A stretch of DNA of 64,000 nt from Paraburkholderia fungorum (lineage in GTDB: Bacteria > Pseudomonadota > Gammaproteobacteria > Burkholderiales > Burkholderiaceae). Below the pieces are notes generated by a model that did not search any database, had not been told where the DNA came from, and worked only from the letters and a program-made list of their open reading frames with translations. The first letter of the stretch is position 1, and the number at the start of each line of letters is the position of its first letter. Shown here piece after piece: positions 18,813-26,813 of this stretch. The position numbers and the translations under genes were made by a program. The stretch lies in assembly GCF_003610895.1 (NCBI RefSeq), contig NZ_MCAS01000068.1:186001-250000 (forward strand), read 5' to 3'.

Positions 18813-19205
18813 ATGAGCAAACCCGCTGAAGCAAATTATATGTACCCTCGTCTATCTGCGAAGCCCGCTGAATACAAGCGTCTCGCGGATGAGATGGTAG
18901 AGGTGACCCGCATTTACGTCGAAAGACTTTCGTCGCTGGCTATGTTAGCCAGGACGCTACGCAAGGGTATTGCGATGAACCATTGCGACCGTCGCGACCA
19001 GATGATGCTTGCGGAGTTATTGGAGCGTACGGCGCATCAGTACGAGACCGAGGCGAACATTGAGCGGGGGAAGATTTCGGTCGTAATGATTGATGCGGAG
19101 GAAGCGGAGCTGAACGCTGCGCGCCGCAGAAAGGGGATGGGCGAATCATCGCCGCGGGGGAGAGCGCGCGGGAAGGCCGACTCCGGGGCAACGGCATTGG
19201 CATAA
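18813..19205 (+). CDS. hypothetical protein behind the structured leader
   Basis: A 130-aa protein I do not recognise. The frame is open from 18657, but the leader occupies that part and the ATG at 18813 begins ordinary-looking protein (MSKPAEANYMYPRLS). The middle is helical and Met-rich (MLARTLRKGIAMNH, then MMLAELLERTAHQYE). The C-terminal 35 residues are basic and disordered. No signal peptide or membrane segment is seen. The helical Arg/Glu pattern would fit a small nucleic-acid- or protein-binding factor, but nothing specific supports this. Confidence 0.6.
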   Translation: MSKPAEANYMYPRLSAKPAEYKRLADEMVEVTRIYVERLSSLAMLARTLRKGIAMNHCDRRDQMMLAELLERTAHQYETEANIERGKISVVMIDAEEAELNAARRRKGMGESSPRGRARGKADSGATALA

Positions 19206-19741
19206 CACGCGGCTGCACCTGCACGAGCAGGCGGATCGCGTTACGGATCAAATGGCGCGATGTATGTGATGGGAAGGAAGTGGGACGGTAGGCAAATAGC
19301 ACGAGCCGAGGCTGACGCTGCAACTCGTCGCGCTGGAGCCTCTGTGACGCCAACGACAATCGTTTTTAGGAAGTACCGCGTCGGCGCTGCGCGCGCCGAA
19401 CGGTCCTTCATAGAACCACCCACCACGAGTCGAAGCCCTTGGTTTCTCTGGCAGACCCGTCCGCGACGCACGTAGTGCGGAGTGGGAGCGGATGAGCCCT
19501 GTGCCACTAAAGCCGAATGTGCGAGAGCACGGATTCCAGATGCACCACTACCGTGGCTGTGCGGGGGACCCACTTATGAGCTGGCGGTGTAAAGCCGCTT
19601 TCTTTGCTTATCTTTCTTTGCGGCGGCAAAGAAAGTAAGTGCCGCCCCGCACAGGGGCAACACTAATAAACCACTAACACAACAAGGAAAGGCCAAAAAC
19701 CGCAGGCACACAACCAAGCGCCGCGAAGGCAAAAAAAACCG
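19206..19741. other. gene-poor stretch
   Basis: These 536 bases hold no convincing gene. A 71-codon frame at 19260-19475 on the plus strand has no ribosome site and an Arg/Thr-rich composition typical of chance frames. The right part contains the hairpins listed separately. Confidence 0.5.
19607..19658. repeat. intergenic hairpin repeat of the Burkholderia type
   Basis: Two adjacent inverted repeats. CTTA-TCTTTCTTTGC pairs with GCAAAGAAAGTAAG (arms 19607-19621 and 19626-19639, loop GGCG). Then GCCCC/GGGGC (19644-19648 and 19654-19658) closes a 5-base loop. The motif CTTTCTTTGC-GGCG-GCAAAGAAAG followed by a CCCC-GCACA-GGGG hairpin is one I recall as frequent between Burkholderia genes; that recollection is not checked here. 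It sits after the stop of the minus-strand M14 gene, so it may also end transcription. Confidence 0.55.
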
Positions 19742-20860
19742 TCAAGCCCCCAACAAAACCCCAGTCCTAAAAGCCCGCGTGCCAGTAACCCGCCCCAACG
19801 GCGCCCCAGCCGTCACAAACCGAATCGCGCGCCGCATATAAAACACCCCTTCGGTGTTACTAAACAGCGTAATAGTCTCATCAGTCAACGGATCGACGAT
19901 ATCAAACAAAGCCTGCCCGACACGAATCGTGTCCCCAATCTTCGCGCGATGAACAAGAATCCCGCTGACAGGCGCATAGAACTGTTCACTACCGGCAAGC
20001 GGCGTCGCAGGCGACAACAACTCAGGCAACGGCTTAACCACATCAAGCTTGATAGCCTTACGCCAGGCAAGATAATCAACCAACGCGTCGGCATCTTCCT
20101 GAGCAACTTCATAAGAAACATCCCGCTGCCCCCGGCATTCCACCGTGACAGCAATCGCCCCATCAGGCACAGGCTTATCAGCTGGCATTTCCCGCTGCAA
20201 CTTCCACCACAACAAGCTATGCGTCTCATCAAACGACTCACCACCCGAGTTAGTGGCCAGCAACGAAGCCTGCGCCCCCAAATACCGTGACAAAGGCTCA
20301 AACTCAGGCCACGCAGCCTCACTGGTATAGAGATGCATCGCCGCTTCCAGGGAGCAATGCAAATCGATCACAACGTCCGCATCGAAAGAAAGCTTCAGCA
20401 AAGCCAATTGCAGCGACTCGAACTCAGTCAACGGTTTCTGTTCCGCCAACTCAGCCGCGATCAACTCACGAACAATCCGCCGATTCTCCGCAGCATCCGC
20501 ACCTAGCATCTCTTTGGCCCGCGTCACGAGCCTCGGAAACTGCATGAAGTGCCGATTGAAGTTCTTGCCGCTCCCCAGATCGAAGCGCCCAAGAAACTGC
20601 CCGAGCACATACTGTCCAAGTCCAACAGGATTCGCCACCGGCACCAGCACGATTTCCGCATTCAACGCGCCCTGCTTCTCCAGTTCGAGCAATCGACGCT
20701 TAAGCAAAACCGTCGTCAGCATCGCCGGTGTTTCATCGGCATGCAGCGACGACTGGATATAGATCTTCTGTCCGCTATCCATCGGACCAAAATGAAACGA
20801 CACCAGCTCGCGGTGCGTGCCGATAGCCGGCGAGAGAAGCGGAATCGATTGCTTGTTCAT
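19742..20860 (-). CDS. succinylglutamate desuccinylase/aspartoacylase family (M14) protein
   Basis: Zinc-dependent amidohydrolase of 372 aa in the AstE/aspartoacylase group. Metal-binding and catalytic blocks seen are SSLHADETPAM (His and Glu ligands), NPVGLGQYVLG, NFNRHF, VIDLHCSLEAAMH (third zinc His) and VTVECRGQRD. The C-terminal 80 residues form the barrel-sandwich domain of the family. It deacylates an N-acyl amino acid or similar. The neighbouring amino-acid binding protein, 39 bases upstream on the same strand, suggests uptake and hydrolysis of one substrate. Confidence 0.85.
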   Translation of the reverse strand: MNKQSIPLLSPAIGTHRELVSFHFGPMDSGQKIYIQSSLHADETPAMLTTVLLKRRLLELEKQGALNAEIVLVPVANPVGLGQYVLGQFLGRFDLGSGKNFNRHFMQFPRLVTRAKEMLGADAAENRRIVRELIAAELAEQKPLTEFESLQLALLKLSFDADVVIDLHCSLEAAMHLYTSEAAWPEFEPLSRYLGAQASLLATNSGGESFDETHSLLWWKLQREMPADKPVPDGAIAVTVECRGQRDVSYEVAQEDADALVDYLAWRKAIKLDVVKPLPELLSPATPLAGSEQFYAPVSGILVHRAKIGDTIRVGQALFDIVDPLTDETITLFSNTEGVFYMRRAIRFVTAGAPLGRVTGTRAFRTGVLLGA

Positions 20861-20899
20861 GAACGGAAGGTTTGAAGACGAAGAATAGGAATAAAAGAA

Positions 20900-21667
20900 T
20901 CAATTGCCGTACGGATCGAAGTCGAAATACTTCTTCGCGATCTGCGCATACGTACCGTCCTTGCGCATCGAAGCAATCGCCTCGTTAATAGCTGCCTGCA
21001 CAGCGGTCTCGTCCTTGCGCAAACCAATCCCGACACCACGATCGCCCATCGAAAGCGGCTCGCCGACAAACGCAAAGCCCTTACCCGCCGGCGTGCGCAA
21101 AAAGCCGTAGTCCGCTTCGACGGAACCGAGCAACGCACCATCGAGACGGCCGTTCTGCAAATCAGCGAACACCTCATCCTGACTCTTGTACGCGACCACA
21201 TGCGCGCCAAGCGGCGTCCAGTTCTTCAACGCATACCCCTCGAACTGTGTCCCCGTCTGCACGCCAATCTGCTTGCCGGCCAGCGCATTCACCCCGCCCG
21301 CGAGCGCGGAACCCTGACGCGCAATCAGCCGTGATTTGAACTGGAACAGCTTCGACGAGAACAGGATCTGTTGCTCGCGCTTCTCCGTGATCGCCATCGA
21401 CGAAAGAATCGCGTCGATCTTGCGTGCCTGCAACGCCGGAATCATCCCCGAGAACTCGAGCTCGACCCACTGGCAACGCGCATGGATGCGCCGGCAGATT
21501 TCGTTGCCGAGATCGACGTCGAAACCTTTGAAGCTGCCGTCAGGCGCCTTGGCGTCCATCGGCGGATAGCTCGGATCGATACCGAGACGCAACGTGGTGG
21601 GGTCGGCGGCAAACGCGGCGCTGCTGAAAGTCAGCGCGGCGCTCAAGATCATCAGCGGGATTTTCAT
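20900..21667 (-). CDS. ABC transporter periplasmic amino-acid-binding protein
   Basis: Periplasmic solute-binding protein (family 3) of 255 aa, resembling Lys/Arg/Orn or His binding proteins. The signal peptide is MKIPLMILSAALTFSSAAFA. The mature start LRLGIDPSYPPMDAKAPDG and the FKGFDVDLGNEICRR segment are typical of polar-amino-acid binders. No permease or ATPase gene is nearby, so it must share a transporter encoded elsewhere or be an orphan. Divergent from a LysR gene 123 bases away and followed by the M14 deacylase. Confidence 0.92.
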   Translation of the reverse strand: MKIPLMILSAALTFSSAAFAADPTTLRLGIDPSYPPMDAKAPDGSFKGFDVDLGNEICRRIHARCQWVELEFSGMIPALQARKIDAILSSMAITEKREQQILFSSKLFQFKSRLIARQGSALAGGVNALAGKQIGVQTGTQFEGYALKNWTPLGAHVVAYKSQDEVFADLQNGRLDGALLGSVEADYGFLRTPAGKGFAFVGEPLSMGDRGVGIGLRKDETAVQAAINEAIASMRKDGTYAQIAKKYFDFDPYGN

Positions 21668-21790
21668 GGGGGACGAGTGTGAGTTGGGCGGATTAGTACA
21701 AGGTACGGGATCATCCTATGCCACCCCAGTGCCTTAAAGCAGTCCCGAAAGTAATATCATGATCACTTTTACCGATCACAGAGACTCCTG

Positions 21791-22711
21791 ATGGCGTTGA
21801 CGATATCCCAGCTACGCGCATTCACCGCCGTGGCCGAGCACGGCAGCATCCGTGCGGCAGCGCGGGCGCTCGGCATCGCCCAGAGCGGCATCACGCAGCA
21901 GTTGCAGCACCTTGAATCGATGCTGGGCGCGACCTTGTTCACCCGCACGAACCGCGGAATCGCGCTGACTGCGCTCGGCCAGCGCCTGTTGCAGCGGGCC
22001 GGCGCGATTCTCGGCGAATGCGAACGAGCCGAACAGGAAGTGCAGCAATTGCGCGGCGACTACGCAGGCGAAGTTACGTTCGGCATGACCACCGAGCCGC
22101 TCGTCGACGCCCTGGCACCGGTGCTGACGGAATTCCGCGCGCGCTTCGAGCGGGTCGCGGTGCATTTGCGCACCGGTACGTCGCGGATGATGATTTCGCG
22201 GATTCGCGAAGGCACGCTCGATTTCGCCGTCGCGCTGGTGTCGAAACATACCGACACGGCGGATCTGTCGGTCACGCCGCTCTATCCGTCCGATCCCGTG
22301 ATTGTCTGCCGTCGCGGTCATCCGAAAGCGGGAGCGACGTCGCTCGCGGAACTCGCCGATTGCACGTGGGTGGCGACGCGCTCGCCCAATCTCACCAGCG
22401 ACCCGCAAATCAACCGCCTAACCCATCTGCTGGAAAGTCACGGCTTGCCGCCGCCGAAAATCATCGCGACGGTAGAGGGTTTGTACGAAACGCTGCATCT
22501 GGTCGGCGCGACAGACTGCCTGTCGCTGGAGGCGTCGATCGTCGCGAAACGCGGGCCGTTTGCGAGCGTGCTCACGTCGATCAATGTGCGCGAGCGCGCT
22601 GTCGAACAGAACGTGTGCCTGCTGCAACGCGCGGCGATTCCCGTCACGCCCGCAGCTCAGGAACTCGCGACGATGATCGCGTCGTACACACGCACGGTGC
22701 GGGCGCGATGA
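21791..22711 (+). CDS. LysR family transcriptional regulator
   Basis: DNA-binding regulator of 306 aa. An N-terminal winged helix-turn-helix (LRAFTAVAEHGSIRAAARAL, then AQSGITQQLQHLE) is followed by a type-2 periplasmic-binding-like effector domain. It is transcribed away from the binding-protein/M14 pair, so control of that pair is the simplest guess under the usual LysR arrangement. The effector is unknown. Confidence 0.9.
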   Translation: MALTISQLRAFTAVAEHGSIRAAARALGIAQSGITQQLQHLESMLGATLFTRTNRGIALTALGQRLLQRAGAILGECERAEQEVQQLRGDYAGEVTFGMTTEPLVDALAPVLTEFRARFERVAVHLRTGTSRMMISRIREGTLDFAVALVSKHTDTADLSVTPLYPSDPVIVCRRGHPKAGATSLAELADCTWVATRSPNLTSDPQINRLTHLLESHGLPPPKIIATVEGLYETLHLVGATDCLSLEASIVAKRGPFASVLTSINVRERAVEQNVCLLQRAAIPVTPAAQELATMIASYTRTVRAR

Positions 22712-22733
22712 CGCCAGATTCGTGTGGCGTGGC

Positions 22734-22780
22734 GCTGAGCGTTGACACCCCGCACGGCGCGCGGCCCCTTCTCGCTCAGC
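22734..22780. terminator. inverted repeat between convergent lysR-type and lysA genes
   Basis: GCTGAGCG (22734-22741) and CGCTCAGC (22773-22780) form an 8-bp perfect stem with a long loop, overlapping the 3' end of lysA. It lies where two genes converge. There is no T-tract, so a terminator role is only suggested. Confidence 0.3.
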
Positions 22781-24059
22781 CCAGCGTTTCGAGCGCGATC
22801 AATTCGCCCATGGTCTGCCTGCGCCGAATCAACCGTGGCTGGCCGTTCTCCAGCAAGACTTCGGCTGCCAATGGCCGGCTGTTGTAGTTCGATGACATCG
22901 ACGCACCGTACGCCCCCGCGTCGTGAAACACGATGAAGTCTCCCACTTCCGGCGTCGGCATGGCGCGGCTCGTGACGACGCCCCCCGCCTCCTGCGTGAA
23001 CACGTCGCCCGCTTCGCACAACGGGCCGGCCACCGAGAAAGCGCCAACCGGCGCTGCGCTCGGCAAGCCATTGGCCTTCACCATCGTCATCTCATGACGG
23101 CTGCCGTAAAACGACGGTCTCACCAGATCGTTGAAGCCCGCATCGACGAGAGCAAACTGCCGGTTCGGCCGCCGGTTCAGCGCGTGCACCTCGGCAACCA
23201 GCACGCCCGCTTCCGCCACCAGAAAACGGCCCGGCTCGATTTCCAGCCGCACGGGATGCCCGAGATGCGCTTCGATCTGCTTGCGCGCCGTGTCCCAAAG
23301 ACGAAAGTAATGCTCGACGTCGATTCGCGGTTCGCCTTCGCTGTACGGCACCGATAGACCACCGCCAGCCGAAATCGCTTCGATATCGTGCCCCAGGCTT
23401 TGCACCGTTTCGACCATCGCATCGCACACGCGCGATAGATGGGCGTAGTCGACGCCGGAGCCGATATGCATGTGCAGTCCGACCAGCTTCAAGCCATAGC
23501 GCCGCACCATGGCTATCGCCAGCGGCACGTCGTCGAGCCAGATGCCGTGCTTGCTTTGCTCGCCACCGGTGTTGGTTTTGTTGCTGTGTCCGTGGCCGAA
23601 ACCGGGATTGATCCGCAGCCACACACGGTGGCCTTCAGGCGCATGCTGCCCCACGCGCTCAAGCATATCGAGCGAGCCGGCGTTGACCGTGATGCGATGC
23701 TCGATCACGGTGGCCAGCGTCGCGTGATCAATGAGATCCGCCGTCAACACCACGCCCTCAGGATCGCCATCCGGCGTGAAGCCCGCCGCGAGACTGCGGG
23801 TGATTTCGCCCAGAGACACGGCATCGACCATCGTCCCTTCGTCTCGCATCAGCTTCAGGATATGCACGTTCGAGCACGCCTTCTGCGCATAGCGGATCAC
23901 GTCGAAGCTACGCAATTCGGCGATACGTTGACGAATCACGTCGGCGTCGTAAACCCACAGGGGCGTGCCGTACTGATGCGCAAGTTCAACGAGTTGCTGT
24001 GGATTGAAAGGGGTCACGGTTCTCGGCTCTCTATTTCGAAGCATGGATATGAGCGACAT
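22776..24059 (-). CDS. lysA: diaminopimelate decarboxylase (LysA-type)
   Basis: PLP enzyme of fold type III, 427 aa, decarboxylating meso-diaminopimelate to lysine. Signature blocks: YAQKACSNVHIL (PLP-lysine region), GLHMHIGSG, ISAGGGLSVPY, LEIEPGRFLVAEAG and GPLCEAGD (active-site Cys). The ATG at 24059 gives full length; one five codons later is also possible. The divergent LysR-type gene starts 70 bases away, the same layout as the lysA-lysR pair of enteric bacteria. A related biosynthetic decarboxylase is possible, since Burkholderia also have a housekeeping lysA. Confidence 0.87.
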   Translation of the reverse strand: MSLISMLRNREPRTVTPFNPQQLVELAHQYGTPLWVYDADVIRQRIAELRSFDVIRYAQKACSNVHILKLMRDEGTMVDAVSLGEITRSLAAGFTPDGDPEGVVLTADLIDHATLATVIEHRITVNAGSLDMLERVGQHAPEGHRVWLRINPGFGHGHSNKTNTGGEQSKHGIWLDDVPLAIAMVRRYGLKLVGLHMHIGSGVDYAHLSRVCDAMVETVQSLGHDIEAISAGGGLSVPYSEGEPRIDVEHYFRLWDTARKQIEAHLGHPVRLEIEPGRFLVAEAGVLVAEVHALNRRPNRQFALVDAGFNDLVRPSFYGSRHEMTMVKANGLPSAAPVGAFSVAGPLCEAGDVFTQEAGGVVTSRAMPTPEVGDFIVFHDAGAYGASMSSNYNSRPLAAEVLLENGQPRLIRRRQTMGELIALETLG

Positions 24060-24129
24060 GATGCGGAGAATCGATCATTCAGTAAAATACCTATTCTTCA
24101 CAGTCCCATTCATTCCTGATATAGGTCTC

Positions 24130-25059
24130 ATGACGCTTACCCATCGGCATATCGAAGTCTTCCGCGCGTTGATGACGGCAGGCAGCGTCACCAAAGCGGC
24201 CGAGATGCTCTTCACCTCGCAGCCCACGGTAAGCCGCGAACTCGCGCGCATGGAGCTCGTCATCGGCTTTGCCTTGTTCGAACGCGTGCACGGCCGATTG
24301 CGCCCAACTCTGGCCGCACTGACGTTGTTCGACGAAATCGAGCGCGCGTATATCGGGCTCGAACGGGTAGCATCCACAGCGGCCAGCCTGCGCGAATTTC
24401 AGGGCGGCCAGCTTTCCATCATCGCGTTGCCGGCGTTTTCGCACTCGATCCTGCCAGGGGCATCCAAACGTTTCCACCATGCACAGCCCGGCGTAAGCCT
24501 CTCGATCGCGACGCAGGAATCGCCGTTTCTCGAAGAATGGCTGACCGCGCAGCGCTACGACCTCGGCTTGACCGAACACGGCGCGCCGCCCGCGGGAACC
24601 CGCCTGACACCGTTGCTCGAGGTGGACGAAGTCTGCGTGCTGCCGGATGGTCATCCGTTGCTTAAGAGGCGCGTGATCGAGTTGAAGGACTTCGCGAATC
24701 AGCCGTTCATCAGCCTGTCGTCGAACGATCCGTACCGGATTCAGATCGACGAAGCCTTCACGCAAGCGGGCGTCGCGCGCCGCCAGATAGTCGAGACGCC
24801 CACCGCTGTCTCCGTTTGCAGCTTCGTGCGGCAAGGCCTCGGCGTGGCCATCGTCAATCCGCTGACCGCGCTCGACTTCGCGGGGCGCAATCTGCATATC
24901 CGGCCGCTCGCCGTGTCGTTGCCATTTCGCGTGAGCGTGATTCATCCTGAGCATCGTCCGAGCCATCCGCTGGCCGGCGCGTTTGTCGAAGCGCTGCAAA
25001 GCGAAGCCGCCGCGCTACGACTACAATTAAAAACCCACTCAAGACGTAAGCAGCAGTAA
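24130..25059 (+). CDS. lysR: LysR family regulator divergent from lysA
   Basis: Activator-type regulator of 309 aa. The helix-turn-helix reads HIEVFRALMTAGSVTKAAEM then TSQPTVSRELARME, which is the enteric LysR style with TSQPTVSRELA. The frame is open from 24004, but the ATG at 24130 matches the conserved start MTLTHRHIEVF. It shares a 70-base divergent promoter region with the decarboxylase, so regulation of lysA in response to diaminopimelate or lysine is inferred from the E. coli model. Confidence 0.88.
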   Translation: MTLTHRHIEVFRALMTAGSVTKAAEMLFTSQPTVSRELARMELVIGFALFERVHGRLRPTLAALTLFDEIERAYIGLERVASTAASLREFQGGQLSIIALPAFSHSILPGASKRFHHAQPGVSLSIATQESPFLEEWLTAQRYDLGLTEHGAPPAGTRLTPLLEVDEVCVLPDGHPLLKRRVIELKDFANQPFISLSSNDPYRIQIDEAFTQAGVARRQIVETPTAVSVCSFVRQGLGVAIVNPLTALDFAGRNLHIRPLAVSLPFRVSVIHPEHRPSHPLAGAFVEALQSEAAALRLQLKTHSRRKQQ

Positions 25060-25116
25060 GGGCGCTGTTCGACGATCAATCCGCGCCACGTTGACCCATC
25101 AACAGGAGTTTCCCAA

Positions 25117-25926
25117 ATGATGAATCGAGACAACCCCGTCTGGCTGATTACAGGCTGTTCCACTGGTTTCGGCCGCGAACTGGCCAAGCTGGTGCTGGAG
25201 CGCGGCTGGCGCGCGGTGGTCACGGCACGCGACCCGTCGAAAGTGAAAGATATCGCCGAAGCACACGGCGAGCGAGCGCTGGTTCTGCCGCTCGACGTAA
25301 CGAACCGTCAGCAGATCGACGACGTGGTCACGCAAGCCACGCAGCGTTTCGGGCGCATCGACGCGCTCGTCAATAACGCGGGTTACGGCTATCTGGCCGC
25401 GATCGAAGAAGGCGAGGACGACGAAGTCCGCGCCATGTTCGAGACCAACGTGTTCGGTCTGGTCGATATAACGAAGGCCGTGCTGCCGATTATGCGTAAG
25501 CAGCGCAGTGGCCTGATTGTGAATGTCTCGTCGATTGGCGGCATTGCGAGTTTCGCTGCAACCGGTTATTACCACGCCACCAAATATGCAGTGGAAGGTC
25601 TGTCCGAATCGCTCGCTGCCGAGGTGAAGCCGCTCGGCATCGACGTGCTCATCGTCGAACCCGGTCCGTTCCGCACGAACTGGGCAGGTCCGTCGATCAA
25701 GCAATCGGCGACGGTGCTCGACGACTACGCGGCCACGGCCGGCGAGCGCCGCAAGCAGACCGAAGCGCGTAGCGGCAAGCAGGCCGGCGATCCGGTGCGC
25801 GCCGCGCAGGCGATCATCGAGGCCGCGCTGTCGGACAAACCGCCGCTGCGGTTGCTGCTTGGCAAGGTTGCGCTCGAACTGGCGCGCAAGAAGCTGGACT
25901 TCATGCGTGGCGACTTCGATGGCTAG
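25117..25926 (+). CDS. short-chain dehydrogenase/reductase
   Basis: NAD(P)-dependent oxidoreductase of 269 aa. The cofactor motif TGCSTGFG, the NNAG strand, the catalytic Ser region NVSSIGG and the YHATK (Tyr-x-x-x-Lys) active site are all present. A good ribosome site (GGAG) precedes the ATG pair at 25117/25120. It lies 57 bases after lysR. The substrate is unknown. Confidence 0.92.
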   Translation: MMNRDNPVWLITGCSTGFGRELAKLVLERGWRAVVTARDPSKVKDIAEAHGERALVLPLDVTNRQQIDDVVTQATQRFGRIDALVNNAGYGYLAAIEEGEDDEVRAMFETNVFGLVDITKAVLPIMRKQRSGLIVNVSSIGGIASFAATGYYHATKYAVEGLSESLAAEVKPLGIDVLIVEPGPFRTNWAGPSIKQSATVLDDYAATAGERRKQTEARSGKQAGDPVRAAQAIIEAALSDKPPLRLLLGKVALELARKKLDFMRGDFDG

Positions 25927-26024
25927 GAGGCCACGACGGTTGGCGCGGATTTTCCGGAAGGAGCGGGTTAGGGCCGCTGTGTGGCCCAGCGCTTGGCCGG
26001 GGCCGCTTGAACCGCAGGACGAGT

Positions 26025-26441
26025 TTAAAACTCGACCAACGCAAAGTCTTCCTTGCCCACATCGCACAGTGGGCAACGCCAGTCGGCCGGGACATCTGCC
26101 CAGCGGGTGCCCGGCGCGATGCCTTCGTCCGGCAAACCGGCGGCTTCGTCGTAAACCCAGCCGCAGATCACGCAGACCCATTGTTTGAAGTCGTCCGCCG
26201 AGGCCGCGCTGTCTATCGCCGCCTGCGGCGCCGCGGCCGCTTGCGACGCGGGTGTCTCATCGAGGCTCACCACCAACGGCGCCGCGGTGCCCACGCTGCT
26301 TTCAGCGAGGCGTGCCTGCAGACTTTCCAGCAACCGTTGCGCTTCAACTTGCGTCAAATCGATCCAGTACGGATCGCCGGCACCGTCGTTGAGCCGTTCG
26401 GGGGAAAACTGGATTTCTACGGCTACGCCCTTCTTGTACAT
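26025..26441 (-). CDS. rubredoxin with N-terminal extension
   Basis: A 138-aa protein. Its last 55 residues are a complete rubredoxin, with iron ligands in CVICGWVYDE and CPLCDVGKEDF and the aromatic core WRCPLC. The first 80 residues are an unrelated segment (EIQFSPERLNDGAGDPYWID, then a helix QRLLESLQARLA) joined by an Ala/Ser linker. Rubredoxins pass electrons to alkane or other oxygenases; none is adjacent, though a Rieske oxygenase lies 1.5 kb away. Confidence 0.9.
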   Translation of the reverse strand: MYKKGVAVEIQFSPERLNDGAGDPYWIDLTQVEAQRLLESLQARLAESSVGTAAPLVVSLDETPASQAAAAPQAAIDSAASADDFKQWVCVICGWVYDEAAGLPDEGIAPGTRWADVPADWRCPLCDVGKEDFALVEF

Positions 26442-26528
26442 GGCAAATCGGGATATCGATGCAGCCGGCGACGAGCGCCGGCTTAGGGTCGGATGCTTGC
26501 AGCGAACGCTGCGTGGCGGGGAATTGGC

Positions 26529-26645
26529 TTAAACGAACTGGTTCAGCACGATCGCCGCGATCAGTCCGGCGGCGCCGATAATGCCCAGCAATTGCAGCAG
26601 CGTGAGGGATTTACGGGATGTAGTAGGGATTTGTTGCGTAGTCAC
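26529..26645 (-). CDS. 38-aa single-span membrane protein, GTG start
   Basis: A short frame read from GTG at 26645 gives a protein with a polar head (TTQQIPTTSRKS) and one strongly hydrophobic helix (LTLLQLLGIIGAAGLIAAIV) ending NQFV. The longer in-frame ORF from 26771 has no transmembrane character in its extra part. No strong ribosome site is visible. The clean head-plus-helix layout suggests a real small membrane protein of unknown function. Confidence 0.5.
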   Translation of the reverse strand: MTTQQIPTTSRKSLTLLQLLGIIGAAGLIAAIVLNQFV

Positions 26646-26813
26646 GGGGGTGTTCTTAAAAGTCGGAAAAAACGAAATGGTACACGGGTCGGAGGCCGGC
26701 GCATCTCGATTGGCGCAAACCCGTGTGTATCGGATGCCATTATCGCCGCTCGACCGGCCCGAATTCCCCACCGGGTGGAGATGGACTCATTCCCCATCGT
26801 GTGGAAAACCCGC

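Noticed and set aside
19260..19475. 71-codon frame in the gap after the 130-aa gene
   Set aside because: No ribosome site, Arg/Thr-rich chance composition, and the region looks like repeat-rich intergenic DNA.
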